This document shows, in pieces, positions 17,238 through 25,106 of a stretch of 64,000 nucleotides of DNA. The first letter of the stretch is position 1. Each line of letters opens with the position of its first letter. The position numbers were made by a program, and so were the translations under genes. Origin of the DNA: Salinimicrobium sp. TH3 (GTDB lineage: Bacteria; Bacteroidota; Bacteroidia; Flavobacteriales; Flavobacteriaceae); contig NZ_JAPONB010000004.1 in NCBI RefSeq assembly GCF_026676115.1, positions 124,001 through 188,000 of the forward strand, read 5' to 3'. Under the pieces are notes generated by a model. It was not told the origin of the DNA and made no database searches. It worked only from the letters and a program-made list of their open reading frames with translations.

Positions 17238-17251
17238 TTTTGCACTTGATG

Positions 17252-17325
17252 TGATCGCGAGAGGATTCGAACCTCTGACCGTCTGCTTAGAAGGCAGATG
17301 CTCTATCCAACTGAGCTACGCGACC
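17252..17325 (-). tRNA. tRNA-Arg (anticodon TCT)
   Basis: A 74-base tRNA on the reverse strand. Acceptor arms GGTCGCG (17325-17319) and CGCGATC pair over seven positions with one G-T, and the discriminator base is A. The D-arm reads TAGCTCAGTTGGATAGAGCA, the anticodon stem TCTGC/GCAGA encloses loop CTTCTAA giving anticodon TCT, and the T-arm has GGTTCGAATCC. The terminal CCA is not encoded. Confidence 0.95.
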
Positions 17326-17337
17326 ATTAAAGCGGTG

Positions 17338-17367
17338 CAAATATAATGAGGTTTTTAAAAAAGACAA
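17338..17367 (-). promoter_or_regulatory. Promoter of tRNA-Arg
   Basis: Reverse-strand TTG (17367-17365), 19-base spacer, TATATTTG (17345-17338), ending 12 bases before the tRNA 5' end: an almost ideal Bacteroidota promoter. The rest of the spacer up to 17672 is AT-rich; I see only a short direct repeat TTTACAGG near 17615 and 17635. Confidence 0.75.
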
Positions 17368-17672
17368 GCAAAAAAAATATTTAATTCTGACATTTTATCT
17401 AAGTAAAAGGACTTCAGTAATTTATTAATTTTTATTCTTTGTCCTACTCATCAATTTCAGGTTTTTCTTTGCGGTTCTAAAGCCTTTCATAGAAAGAAGT
17501 ATCCCCTGTTGTTTTCCAAAAGTACTATTAAATCTTTCCTAAACTTCAGCTAATTGAACGGGCATAATTATACCAGAACTTCTGAATATTTTAAATTTAC
17601 TAATGAGCATTTTTACAGGATGTACGGTCTATTTACAGGCTTTCACATTCCTCAAAAAAAGCAAAAAATTTT

Positions 17673-19559
17673 ATGGCAGTAAGTACATCTAATGAACCAA
17701 AGGCATTTAGTGAAATATCTATTGAAAAAATAGTAGAAGAACTCCAGGAGAAATGCGAGATTGAAAAGCATTTACCGGGGGGTGGTTTCCTTCATATGAG
17801 TGATGAACTCCCCTACCTGGTTATCTACCGAAACGAAGATGAGGATATAGAAAAAGGGGAAGACCGCGCTACCGTGCGTCTTATTTTGAGTGAAGCTTCC
17901 TTTCTAATTATAGGAAATAAGGATTTTGAAGGATACCAGCGGCTCATGTTTTGCCTTAGTGAAGCCATGTCCTCAAAATTTAAATCTTTCTTGATCATTG
18001 AAGTTTATGCAGGAGCCCCGGAGAGTCGAAAATTTAAAATTAAGGGTCCTGCAGAAAAACTTTCCACCACAATTAAAGTTTTACAGGAAGAACTGGATGA
18101 CGTGGATTCAGGATACAGGGCTTTAAAACTTGGATCTACCGAAGTGCAGGATACTCTGGAAAGACAACCAGAAGGGAAGAAACCCCTTTTAAACCTGGAA
18201 CAGTTAAAAGCTTCCGGATGTTTGCTGCTGGGAATTGAAGTGCCGCCCGTCTACCGCAGCAAGGAAGGAGAAGACTACCCGGTTTTCTTTAGAAGCTTTA
18301 AAGATGATTTTGTAGTTGCCCTTCACAAAACAATATTTCAGTTCATTAGAATCCAAACCTCCAGCGGAGTCAAGAGCTACAGAGCTCTGGGACAAAAAAA
18401 CCTTCAGAATAAAGTTAAAGAGATTGACCGGCAGCTGGCCCAAATTGAAACTTCTTATCAATTCCTGTGGTTAGTTTCCCCTGCCAACATACGGCAGATC
18501 AAAGACACCTTTTTTGAAAGTAATTATGAAAAGGTACTTAACTATCATTATCGGCTTATACCATTTGACCCAGATGTTCTAAAACGAAGACTTTATAATC
18601 TTAAACTGGAGGAAATTGATGATCCCGCCCTCTCCTATATCTTCAGGGAAAAACGTGAAGAGCTGGATCTACAGATAAGTATGCTTAGCGACAGAGGTTC
18701 AGATAATTTTTTCTACAACAGTATGATGCTGTTTGGAAAAATTAGCAATGATCTTCAACACGAAGCTGAGACTATCTTAAAAGAAGTTCCTGAGAAGGAA
18801 GATCATGCTTTTGAAAGCATTATGAAAGCAGAAGATTTTAAGGTACTTGCAAATCGGGAATTTGACTACTTCAGGGAACAGGATGAAAATTTTTCAAGTA
18901 AAGTACACATTCGTGATGATGTGAATATCCTTATGGTCTCCAGGGGAGAACTTTATTTGCCAAGTGATTACAAACTCAATGCAAATGAAACTAAAGCATT
19001 GATCCAGCACGAAATTGGAACCCATGTCCTCACCTATTATAATGGAAATCAACAGCCATTAAAATTGTTATCCATAGGTCTAACAGATTACGATACCCTG
19101 CAGGAAGGGCTCGCTGTTCTTTCTGAATACCTTGTGGGGGGACTTACCGGCAACAGGATGCGAACCCTGGCAGGCCGGGTGGTCGCAGCTTCGGCCCGAA
19201 TGCATGGGGCCGATTTTAAAGAGATCTTCCGGCTGCTCAATAAAGATTATAACTTTAAACCACAACGTGCATTTAATATCACCTCCAGGATTATGCAGGG
19301 AGGTGGCTTCACAAAAGATATTTCTTATTTAAAAGGCTTGGTGCAACTCAAGAAGCACCTGGAAGAAGGTGGAGAATTAGCTCCCCTGCTCACAGGGAAA
19401 TTTGCTCTGGAACATATGCCAATTATTAGTGAATTGAATGAAAGAAGAGTGCTTTCACCCGTTAAACTCACCCCAAGATATCTTCATACCGAAGAAACCA
19501 GAAAAAAACTAAGTCAAATAAGGGAGGGAATACCCCTTGCCAAACTAATAAATGCATGA
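17673..19559 (+). CDS. MATCAP/QEGLA-type metallopeptidase (DUF1704)
   Basis: A 628-residue cytoplasmic protein of the flavohemoglobin-expression-modulating QEGLA family (DUF1704/TIGR02421). The C-terminal domain has the zinc motif HEIGTH (H446, E447, H451; HExxxH) and LQEGLAVLSEYL, whose glutamate E478 is the likely third ligand. The same HEIGTH...QEGL arrangement occurs in eukaryotic MATCAP (KIAA0895L), a tubulin tyrosine carboxypeptidase, so C-terminal residue removal from a peptide or protein tail is a reasonable inference. The N-terminal 230 residues show no motif I can name. It is the first gene of a four-gene operon and overlaps the next by four bases (ATGA). Confidence 0.85.
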   Translation: MAVSTSNEPKAFSEISIEKIVEELQEKCEIEKHLPGGGFLHMSDELPYLVIYRNEDEDIEKGEDRATVRLILSEASFLIIGNKDFEGYQRLMFCLSEAMSSKFKSFLIIEVYAGAPESRKFKIKGPAEKLSTTIKVLQEELDDVDSGYRALKLGSTEVQDTLERQPEGKKPLLNLEQLKASGCLLLGIEVPPVYRSKEGEDYPVFFRSFKDDFVVALHKTIFQFIRIQTSSGVKSYRALGQKNLQNKVKEIDRQLAQIETSYQFLWLVSPANIRQIKDTFFESNYEKVLNYHYRLIPFDPDVLKRRLYNLKLEEIDDPALSYIFREKREELDLQISMLSDRGSDNFFYNSMMLFGKISNDLQHEAETILKEVPEKEDHAFESIMKAEDFKVLANREFDYFREQDENFSSKVHIRDDVNILMVSRGELYLPSDYKLNANETKALIQHEIGTHVLTYYNGNQQPLKLLSIGLTDYDTLQEGLAVLSEYLVGGLTGNRMRTLAGRVVAASARMHGADFKEIFRLLNKDYNFKPQRAFNITSRIMQGGGFTKDISYLKGLVQLKKHLEEGGELAPLLTGKFALEHMPIISELNERRVLSPVKLTPRYLHTEETRKKLSQIREGIPLAKLINA

Positions 19560-20605
19560 AGATATGTTTTGTAGTTAATAGTGTGGAGTCCGAAGGTGCA
19601 GGAACAACGGTCTATATAATGCACGAAGCCTGGAAAAGAAACCATGAAGTGTATCTTATGGGGGTCGGTGATTTCAGCTTTACAAAAAATGAAGCCCTTA
19701 CTATCATTAGTACTTCCCTGCCTAAAAGCCTTAAGCCCCAGAATCCTGAAGAACATCTTGAAATGTTACAGGGGGAAAAGGCTAAAAAGAAAAAAATTAA
19801 AGCAAAAGAATTAGATGTACTTTTTATACGTAACAACCCTACCGAAGAAGGTTCGGGACGTCATTGGGCAGAGCAATCGGGCGTAGCGTTTGGCCGCATG
19901 GTTCAACAGGAGGGAGTTCTGGTTCTTAACGATGCATTTGCCCTTTCCAATGCTTTTATTGATAAGCTTTATTTTGAAGAATTACCTGCCCATGTAAAAC
20001 CGGCATCTCTTATCACTCGTGATAAACAGGAAATTCTTGAATTTTTTGAGTACCATAAGAAGAAAATGATTCTCAAACCGCTAGAAGGATCTGGAGGACG
20101 CGGTGTTTACTTGATCGACAAGAATGAAAAAAACCTAAATCAAATTATTGAAAACCTTAGTGCACAGGGTTATATTATTGCCCAGCAATATTTACCTGCC
20201 GCTAAGGAAGGAGATGTACGGGTTCTTCTTCTCAACGGAAAGATCCTTCAAAAGAACGGAAAGTTCGGGATCATAAAAAGAGTTAGTGGTGATGGGGAAT
20301 TTCGTAGTAATATTTCGCAAGGTGCTACCCCTGAAGCCAGCGAACACACAAAAGAAATTCAGAAAATAGTGGATATCATTGGTCCGAAATTAAAAAGAGA
20401 CGGCCACTTTTTTGTAGGCCTGGATGTGGTAAAAGATAAACTAATTGAGATCAACGTTCTAAGTCCCGGTGGGATCGACGGACTCTTCAAAATTGGTGTA
20501 GAAAATTTTTCGGATGTTATCATGGAAGCAATCGAGAAAAAAGTAGAATATAAGAAGCTCTATGGTTCGAAAATCTTGAACAGAGAGCTGGCCACAATGG
20601 AATAA
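19556..20605 (+). CDS. GshB-like ATP-grasp ligase, copy 1
   Basis: A 349-residue ATP-grasp protein related to glutathione synthetase GshB. N-terminal KICFVVNSVESEGAGTT is a pre-ATP-grasp Rossmann-like domain; RNNPTEEGSGRHWAEQSG matches the GshB region that precedes the ATP-grasp. Then come KPLEGSGGRGVYLID (nucleotide loop), EGDVRVLLLNG, FRSNISQGATPE, and GLDVVKDKLIEINVLSPGGI with metal ligands E and N. It should form an amide bond between a carboxylate and an amine via an acyl phosphate. Substrates are unknown; the neighbouring peptidase and deacylase suggest a small peptide. Its start overlaps the upstream stop. Confidence 0.88.
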   Translation: MKICFVVNSVESEGAGTTVYIMHEAWKRNHEVYLMGVGDFSFTKNEALTIISTSLPKSLKPQNPEEHLEMLQGEKAKKKKIKAKELDVLFIRNNPTEEGSGRHWAEQSGVAFGRMVQQEGVLVLNDAFALSNAFIDKLYFEELPAHVKPASLITRDKQEILEFFEYHKKKMILKPLEGSGGRGVYLIDKNEKNLNQIIENLSAQGYIIAQQYLPAAKEGDVRVLLLNGKILQKNGKFGIIKRVSGDGEFRSNISQGATPEASEHTKEIQKIVDIIGPKLKRDGHFFVGLDVVKDKLIEINVLSPGGIDGLFKIGVENFSDVIMEAIEKKVEYKKLYGSKILNRELATME

Positions 20606-20658
20606 AATAAAATTTTAAGAATAATAAACCGGGAGAAATCCCTTAAAACAAAGAATTA

Positions 20659-21708
20659 ATGAAAATATGTTTTGTTGTAAATAATGTCGAAACTGAAAAC
20701 TGTGGGACCACTGTGTTCCTTATGCAGGAGGCCCGTAAACGTAAGCATGAGGTTTATGCAATGGGAGTAGGAGACTTCTTTTTCAAGCAGGGTGAAGAAC
20801 TCTCTATTGATTCCACCTACGTTCCTAAAAAAATGGAAGCCAAGACGCCAGAAGAATATCTAAAACTTCTTCAGGGAGATAAAGCTAAAAAAGAAAGAAT
20901 AACAGCTACAGATCTTGATGTGCTGTTCATAAGAAATAACCCTACCGAGGAAGGTTCTTCCCGCCAATGGGCGGAACAGTCTGGTATTGCTTTTGGACGA
21001 ATGATGCAACAGGAGGGAGTGCTGGTTTTGAATGATGCCTATGCCCTATCCAATGCTTTTATAGACAAATTGTACTTCGAAGAACTTCCTGCCAGTATAA
21101 AACCAAATTCCATAATTACCCGTAAGAAAGAGGACGTGATGGAATTCTTCGAAAAACATAAGAAGAAAATGGTTCTTAAACCTCTTGAAGGTTCTGGCGG
21201 TAGAGATGTATATCTTATCGATAAAAACGAGAAGAACCTAAACCAGATTATAGAGAACCTTTCTGGACAGGGATACATTATAGCCCAGGAATATTTACCT
21301 GCAGCAAAAGATGGGGATGTGAGAGTTTTACTTCTCAATGGTCGTGTAATGGAAAAAGATGGTAATTACGGGATCATAAAAAGATTGACCGGCGAGGGAG
21401 AATTCCGAAGTAATTTTAACCAGGGAGGTACAGGCGATAAAAGTCCCCTCACAGAAGAGATGAAAAAGATCATTGAAATAACCGCTCCAAAATTAATAAG
21501 GGACGGCTTATTCTTCGTAGGACTTGATATTGTCAAAGACAAGCTCATTGAAATCAATGTATTGAGTCCAGGCGGGATGGATCACTTTGGAGAAATTGGG
21601 CTCCCCGATTTTTCGGATGTAGTGATCGATGCTATTGAGAAGAAAGTTGAATACAAGAAGTTGTACAAAGGCCAGATATCCAATCAGGTGTTGGCTACTA
21701 TGGCATAA
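20659..21708 (+). CDS. GshB-like ATP-grasp ligase, copy 2
   Basis: Tandem paralogue of the preceding gene and of identical length (349 residues); by eye about two thirds of positions are identical. All ATP-grasp elements are kept: KPLEGSGGRDVYLID, DGDVRVLLLNG, FRSNFNQGGTGD and GLDIVKDKLIEINVLSPGGM. Differences cluster in the N-terminal region (CGTTVFLMQEARKR versus AGTTVYIMHEAWKR), in the GGRD/GGRG loop and after the RSN motif, where substrate selectivity would be expected. The gap to copy 1 is 53 bases, to the next gene 18. Two sequential couplings, or two substrates, are more likely than simple dosage, since both remain intact. Confidence 0.88.
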   Translation: MKICFVVNNVETENCGTTVFLMQEARKRKHEVYAMGVGDFFFKQGEELSIDSTYVPKKMEAKTPEEYLKLLQGDKAKKERITATDLDVLFIRNNPTEEGSSRQWAEQSGIAFGRMMQQEGVLVLNDAYALSNAFIDKLYFEELPASIKPNSIITRKKEDVMEFFEKHKKKMVLKPLEGSGGRDVYLIDKNEKNLNQIIENLSGQGYIIAQEYLPAAKDGDVRVLLLNGRVMEKDGNYGIIKRLTGEGEFRSNFNQGGTGDKSPLTEEMKKIIEITAPKLIRDGLFFVGLDIVKDKLIEINVLSPGGMDHFGEIGLPDFSDVVIDAIEKKVEYKKLYKGQISNQVLATMA

Positions 21709-21726
21709 CTTCAGAAAAAAAATATA

Positions 21727-22623
21727 ATGAAAGATAACACCCGGATTATAGGAGAATACTCCACCAATAAAAAAGGACCTTTATTATTTGTCACTGCCGG
21801 AGTTCATGGAAATGAACCCAGCGGGGTACAAGCCTTAAAAAAGGTCTTTGCTGAACTTGAAAAAACCAAACCCGAAATCAACGGAAGAATTGTAGGTGTA
21901 ATGGGCAATAAAGCTGCCCTTGAAAAGGAACAACGGTATATTGATGAAGACCTGAACCGCACCTGGACCGAAGATAATGTCAAGAACCGCGATCCTGAAA
22001 CCCAGGAACAAAGGGAAATGCATGAAATAATTGAAGTCCTTGAAAAGTATCCCGAAGAGGAATATTCAAAACGTTATTTTCTGGACTGCCACACAACCTC
22101 TTCAGATAGTTTGCCTTACATATCTGTGCAGGATGTGAATGACAATGATAGCTGGGCCCACAAATTCCCTACCTACATTGTGAGAGGATTTAGTGATATT
22201 ATCTACGGTGCCATAGATCACTATATGAGCCGAACGGGTCTTACAGGTTTTGTTTTTGAAGCAGGCCAGCACACCAGCAAGGCTTCTGTTGAAAACCATG
22301 AAGGAATGATATGGCTGGCTTTAAAGGAAGCAAATGGTCTTGAAGTGACGAATGTTTCCTGCTATCCCGAATGTGTGGAACGCTTTACCGAGAAAAATGC
22401 TCCTTCTCAAAAAACTTTTGAGATCAAATACCGGCACGAAATCAAAAAAGGAGATAGTTTTAAAATGGAGCCGGGGTTTAAGAATTTTCAAAAAATTAAA
22501 AAAGGCCAGTTACTTGCAACAAGTAATGGGCAGGAGATAAAAAGTGAATGGGATGCCTATATTTTTATGCCCCTTTACCAGTCTCAGGGCAATGACGGCT
22601 TTTTTGTCATTGAAGAACAGTAA
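21727..22623 (+). CDS. Succinylglutamate desuccinylase / aspartoacylase family
   Basis: A 298-residue zinc amidohydrolase of the AstE/AspA family (M14-related fold). Metal ligands appear in GVHGNEPSG (H and E near residues 28-31) and in DCHTTSSDS near 121; the substrate arginine lies in DEDLNRTW near 81 and the catalytic glutamate in FVFEAGQHTS near 178. Such enzymes remove N-acyl groups from amino acids. It is the last gene of the peptidase and ATP-grasp operon, suggesting it deacylates or recycles the product. AstE in arginine breakdown is unlikely, because no other ast genes are present. Confidence 0.87.
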   Translation: MKDNTRIIGEYSTNKKGPLLFVTAGVHGNEPSGVQALKKVFAELEKTKPEINGRIVGVMGNKAALEKEQRYIDEDLNRTWTEDNVKNRDPETQEQREMHEIIEVLEKYPEEEYSKRYFLDCHTTSSDSLPYISVQDVNDNDSWAHKFPTYIVRGFSDIIYGAIDHYMSRTGLTGFVFEAGQHTSKASVENHEGMIWLALKEANGLEVTNVSCYPECVERFTEKNAPSQKTFEIKYRHEIKKGDSFKMEPGFKNFQKIKKGQLLATSNGQEIKSEWDAYIFMPLYQSQGNDGFFVIEEQ

Positions 22624-22628
22624 ACTTT

Positions 22629-22672
22629 CTCTGCTACAGAGGTGGTAGTTATCGTCTCACGATACCTACCAC
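22629..22672. other. Two hairpins between convergent genes
   Basis: CTCTG-CTA-CAGAG (22629-22641) followed by GTGGTAG (22642-22648) pairing with CTACCAC (22666-22672), with inner ATCGT/ACGAT. The second overlaps the 3' end of the reverse-strand gene. No T-run follows, so termination is uncertain. Confidence 0.4.
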
Positions 22673-22987
22673 TTCACCTGTAGCACATTTAATTCTTAAA
22701 AATTCCCCTTTTTGGACCCCATATTTACCTTCGGGTACTTCGTAATCCCCAACTCCTTCAGAAAAAGCAGACTGCATAATAATCTTTGTGCCATCGCGGG
22801 GATCGGTTAATGGATTGCTACACGAATTGCTTCCTGTAGTAGCACCTTCTGGTGCTTCAAAATTTCCAGGTACATCTGTAGCGGCTCTTAGCACCGGCTT
22901 CATTGACCTGGTTTCCATAGTGCTGCCACAACTAAAAAGAATAATCGTAGAAAACACCAGGAGCGCATTTTGCAACTTGTTTTTCAT
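22649..22987 (-). CDS. Small lipoprotein of unknown function
   Basis: A 112-residue lipoprotein: signal sequence with lipobox LFSC (Cys20), so it is acylated and membrane-anchored. The mature part contains two further cysteines (SNSCSNPL, IKCATGE) that could form a disulfide, and ends with KGEFLRIKCATGEVVGIVRR. I do not recognise the family. Three 10-bp direct repeats lie immediately upstream of its ATG. It converges on the ATP-grasp operon and is separated by 148 bases from the sugar operon. Confidence 0.75.
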   Translation of the reverse strand: MKNKLQNALLVFSTIILFSCGSTMETRSMKPVLRAATDVPGNFEAPEGATTGSNSCSNPLTDPRDGTKIIMQSAFSEGVGDYEVPEGKYGVQKGEFLRIKCATGEVVGIVRR

Positions 22988-23017
22988 ATTGGTTTAAATT
23001 GGTTCAAATTGGTTTAG
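22988..23017. repeat. Three 10-bp tandem repeats before lipoprotein start
   Basis: ATTGGTTTAA, ATTGGTTCAA, ATTGGTTTAG in direct tandem. They abut the reverse-strand start codon, so they form the 5' untranslated region of the lipoprotein mRNA or a protein-binding array with one-turn spacing. The rest of the spacer to 23135 shows nothing clear. Confidence 0.8.
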
Positions 23018-23135
23018 TGAAAATTAGGAAATTTTTCAATTCCCTTCTAAAAAACTTTCCTCTGAAAAAGAGCACTAAAAAACACCTTTTTGAATGGGTA
23101 TATCTAATGCACTGATTTTTAAATAAAAAATCCAC

Positions 23136-23507
23136 TTATTCTGAATAAGCTATGGTGCTTAAAAGGGCATTTTCGGCCTGCCTTGAATCCAGGCGGGTAT
23201 GTTGAACTACTACCGGTATAGTAGAAACGATAACACAGGCATAATCAGTTCCCAATGGTACCGGCTCGGGCTCTTGTAGATCATTAAATCTTAGGTGTTT
23301 TGTTCTCTGTGCCTCCACCGTCACCTTATAGGGACCCACCGGATCTTTATCTGAGAAAAAAATGGTCAATTCGACCTCGGCATCTTGATTAGAGGTGTTG
23401 AGAATACAAGCTGTTTCATGACTTGTGAACTCCGGTTCCTTACCCGTTCCATATTTTGGGATGTAGCCTTCGGCTATTACCCAGGTTTTTTTTCCTAGTG
23501 CTTTCAT
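23136..23507 (-). CDS. ASRT-family (sensory rhodopsin transducer-like) protein
   Basis: A 123-residue protein closely matching the Anabaena sensory rhodopsin transducer family: WVIAEGYIPKYGTGKEPEF, HETACILNTS, FFSDKDPVGPYKVTV, RTKHLRFNDLQEPEP and the C-terminal VVVQHTRLDSRQAENALLS. The family forms a small beta-sandwich and is thought to bind small molecules, perhaps sugars. No rhodopsin is present in the window. The gene is last in a carbohydrate operon, three bases after the GH13 alpha-glucosidase stop, which supports a sugar- or polyol-related role rather than photosensing. Confidence 0.93.
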   Translation of the reverse strand: MKALGKKTWVIAEGYIPKYGTGKEPEFTSHETACILNTSNQDAEVELTIFFSDKDPVGPYKVTVEAQRTKHLRFNDLQEPEPVPLGTDYACVIVSTIPVVVQHTRLDSRQAENALLSTIAYSE

Positions 23508-23510
23508 TGT

Positions 23511-25106
23511 TTATTCCAGTTTAATAACCAGGCCCAGATTGGCCGGGAGGTTAATTTTATCATTCATTTCCTTCCCTTCAAATTCTTCGTGAGATGAAAC
23601 TTTTACAGTTCCTGTCCATTTAAAACCGGGAGCAAAATTCACTTCTGAATCTGTGAGATTTAAAACTATAAGGAACTGTTGTTCCTCGTATTTCCTGATG
23701 TAAGAAAGAATGCCATCTTGAGACAGTACAGGCAGATAATTGCCAACATGCAGGGCCGGTTCCTGCGCCCGAATTTTTAAAAGTTTCCTGTGCAGCTGAA
23801 GCATTGAACCAGGCTGGTCCCATTGCTTTTTCACGTTAATTTCTTTATAATTTACCATTAGCGGAAGCCATGGGTCTCCTTTAGTAAATCCTGCATTTTT
23901 TGTAGCATCCCACTGCATTGGGGTGCGTTCTGGATCCCGGCTGCGTCCAACTCCGGGTTCATTCAAAGCCTGTGGATCCTGAATCTTCTCCTTTGGAATA
24001 TCAACATCCTGCATCCCCAGTTCATCCCCATAATAAATGGTAGGCGTTCCTCTAAGTGTTAGCAACAATATTGCGGCATTTTTGGCCTGGTCCTTCCCCA
24101 CCCGGCTTGCAATTCGGGAATTGTCATGGTTACCCAACACCCAATTGGGCCAGCCATTTTCAGGAAGCGCCCCTTCATATTCATCTATTGTAGCTTTGAT
24201 CCTGGCAGCATTCCACGGAAGCTGCAGCAGTTGAAAATTAAAAGGTAAATGAGCGCCCTGATTGTCTTCTCCGTAATAACTTACAAGCTTGCTTATTGGC
24301 AGGTAAATTTCTCCAATGAGTAATCTCTCATCATATTCATCGATTACCTTCCGCATTTTATGCACTATGTCATGAACTTCATCCTGGTCTGTTGAATAGG
24401 CCGGAAGTAATTTACTGTAGGAATTCATTCCTTTCTTATATTCAGGATTTGGTGGATCATCCCTCAATTGTTCGTCTTTGATCATATGCCACATCACATC
24501 TACCCTAAAACCGTCTACTCCCTTCTTGAGCCAATACCTCATTATGGCAAGCATTGCCTGCTGCAAATCGGGGTTTCTCCAATTGAGATCGGGTTGTTCT
24601 TTTAAAAATGCATGGTAATAATATTGTTCGGTTTTCTCATCATATTCCCAACCACTACCTCCAAAAACACTTAACCAGTTATTAGGTGGGCCTCCATCCT
24701 TACCGGGATCTTTCCAAATATACCAGTCCCGTTTATGATTGTTTTTTGAACTTTTGGATTCCAGGAACCATGGATGCTTATTTGAAGAATGATTAGGTAC
24801 TAAGTCAAGGATAAGTTTCATTCCTCTTTGATGTACTTCCGTAAGCAATTCATCAAAATCCTTCATTTCTCCAAATAAAGGATGGATACCCGTATAATCA
24901 CTTACATCGTACCCAAAATCGGCCATGGGAGAAGGATAAATGGGTGATATCCAGACAGCATCAACACCCAGATCTTTCAGGTAATCGAGTTTTTCTATTA
25001 TTCCACGTAGGTCTCCTACACCATCTCCATCACTGTCTTTGAAGGATCTTGGGTAAATTTGATACACTACTCCCTTGTGCCACCATAAGTATTCTTTGTA
25101 ATTCAT
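23511..25106 (-). CDS. GH13 alpha-glucosidase-like enzyme
   Basis: A 531-residue glycoside hydrolase family 13 enzyme of the oligo-1,6-glucosidase/alpha-glucosidase type. Conserved regions: VYQIYPRSFKDSDGDGVGDL at the start, DLVPNHSS near 102, GFRVDVMWHM (nucleophile Asp) near 199, LLIGEIYLP (acid/base Glu) near 262 and LGNHDNSR near 323. No signal peptide, so cytoplasmic. It should release or transfer glucose from alpha-glucosides such as maltose, isomaltose or sucrose. It overlaps the upstream GH13 gene by four bases and is followed by the ASRT gene. Confidence 0.92.
   Translation of the reverse strand: MNYKEYLWWHKGVVYQIYPRSFKDSDGDGVGDLRGIIEKLDYLKDLGVDAVWISPIYPSPMADFGYDVSDYTGIHPLFGEMKDFDELLTEVHQRGMKLILDLVPNHSSNKHPWFLESKSSKNNHKRDWYIWKDPGKDGGPPNNWLSVFGGSGWEYDEKTEQYYYHAFLKEQPDLNWRNPDLQQAMLAIMRYWLKKGVDGFRVDVMWHMIKDEQLRDDPPNPEYKKGMNSYSKLLPAYSTDQDEVHDIVHKMRKVIDEYDERLLIGEIYLPISKLVSYYGEDNQGAHLPFNFQLLQLPWNAARIKATIDEYEGALPENGWPNWVLGNHDNSRIASRVGKDQAKNAAILLLTLRGTPTIYYGDELGMQDVDIPKEKIQDPQALNEPGVGRSRDPERTPMQWDATKNAGFTKGDPWLPLMVNYKEINVKKQWDQPGSMLQLHRKLLKIRAQEPALHVGNYLPVLSQDGILSYIRKYEEQQFLIVLNLTDSEVNFAPGFKWTGTVKVSSHEEFEGKEMNDKINLPANLGLVIKLE

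Noticed and set aside
17043-17249. Small plus-strand open frame in the hairpin-rich spacer before tRNA-Arg
   Set aside because: Spans several hairpins and the tRNA terminator; the encoded peptide is not protein-like and the region is better explained as structured non-coding DNA.
17673-22623. Reading the operon as classical glutathione biosynthesis or arginine succinyltransferase breakdown
   Set aside because: No gshA-like ligase and no astABCD genes accompany it; the MATCAP-type peptidase does not fit either pathway.
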